NCBI GenBank assembly: GCA_021014325.1
Contig: CM037459.1
Span: forward strand, 19,246,501 to 19,310,500
DNA: 64,000 nt
Source of the DNA: Plazaster borealis
Taxonomy: Eukaryota > Echinodermata > Asteroidea > Forcipulatida > Labidiasteridae
Direction of reading: 5' to 3'
A model generated the notes under the pieces. It was not told where the DNA came from. It was given only the letters and a program-made list of their open reading frames with translations, and ran no database searches. Positions within the stretch are counted from its first letter, which is position 1. Every line of letters begins with the position of its first letter. Of the stretch, positions 63,993-64,000 are shown piece by piece. A program made the position numbers and the translations under genes.

Positions 63993-64000
63993 TGTTGGCG

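Overview
The window is animal nuclear DNA: genes split by GT-AG introns, long non-coding stretches, and a very dense load of small inverted-repeat transposons and tRNA-headed SINEs. The gene families are metazoan. The style of the short repeats (families with GGGCCCAATTTCATAGAG-type and TGTACACTTTTGGTAA-type ends) reminds me of echinoderm genomes, perhaps a sea star, but this is an inference from repeat style and gene content, not proof. There are no bacterial or viral genes.

Genes. (1) Five exons of an alpha-2-macroglobulin/thioester-protein family gene lie on the + strand from 7015 to a 500-base assembly gap (12001-12500). (2) Three 5' exons of non-lysosomal glucosylceramidase (GBA2) lie on the - strand (16282-28569), reading toward the same gap, so both genes lose their 3' ends there or beyond. 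(3) A probable pseudogene of the P2X7 intracellular-domain (zinc-binding) family lies at 39125-40968 on the + strand. (4) Two linked exons of an unrecognised small gene lie on the - strand (42276-43237). (5) A complete four-exon POLR2M (Gdown1) gene of 234 codons lies on the + strand (54574-57840). (6) The last two exons of an unrecognised Ser/Thr-rich protein lie on the - strand (62588-63596).

Layout. 1-7 kb: repeats only, including a Penelope-like terminal fragment with a hammerhead-like motif. 7-12 kb: A2M-family exons, with a 45-bp minisatellite in one intron. 12.5-28.6 kb: GBA2 and its large repeat-filled introns, including a nested insertion whose ends are arrays of one short motif. 29.7-53.3 kb: a roughly 24 kb cluster of head-to-tail Helitron-like units. 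At least six share a terminal hairpin followed by CTAG, and several are interrupted by other elements whose empty sites can be read in sister copies of the same unit. One unit is split by a 7 kb block holding genes 3 and 4. 53.4-64 kb: POLR2M, two neighbouring SINEs, several MITEs and gene 6.

The genes are unrelated in function and do not form a pathway. The most unusual content is the Helitron-like cluster with its internal modules, a candidate captured exon, and the readable insertion history.
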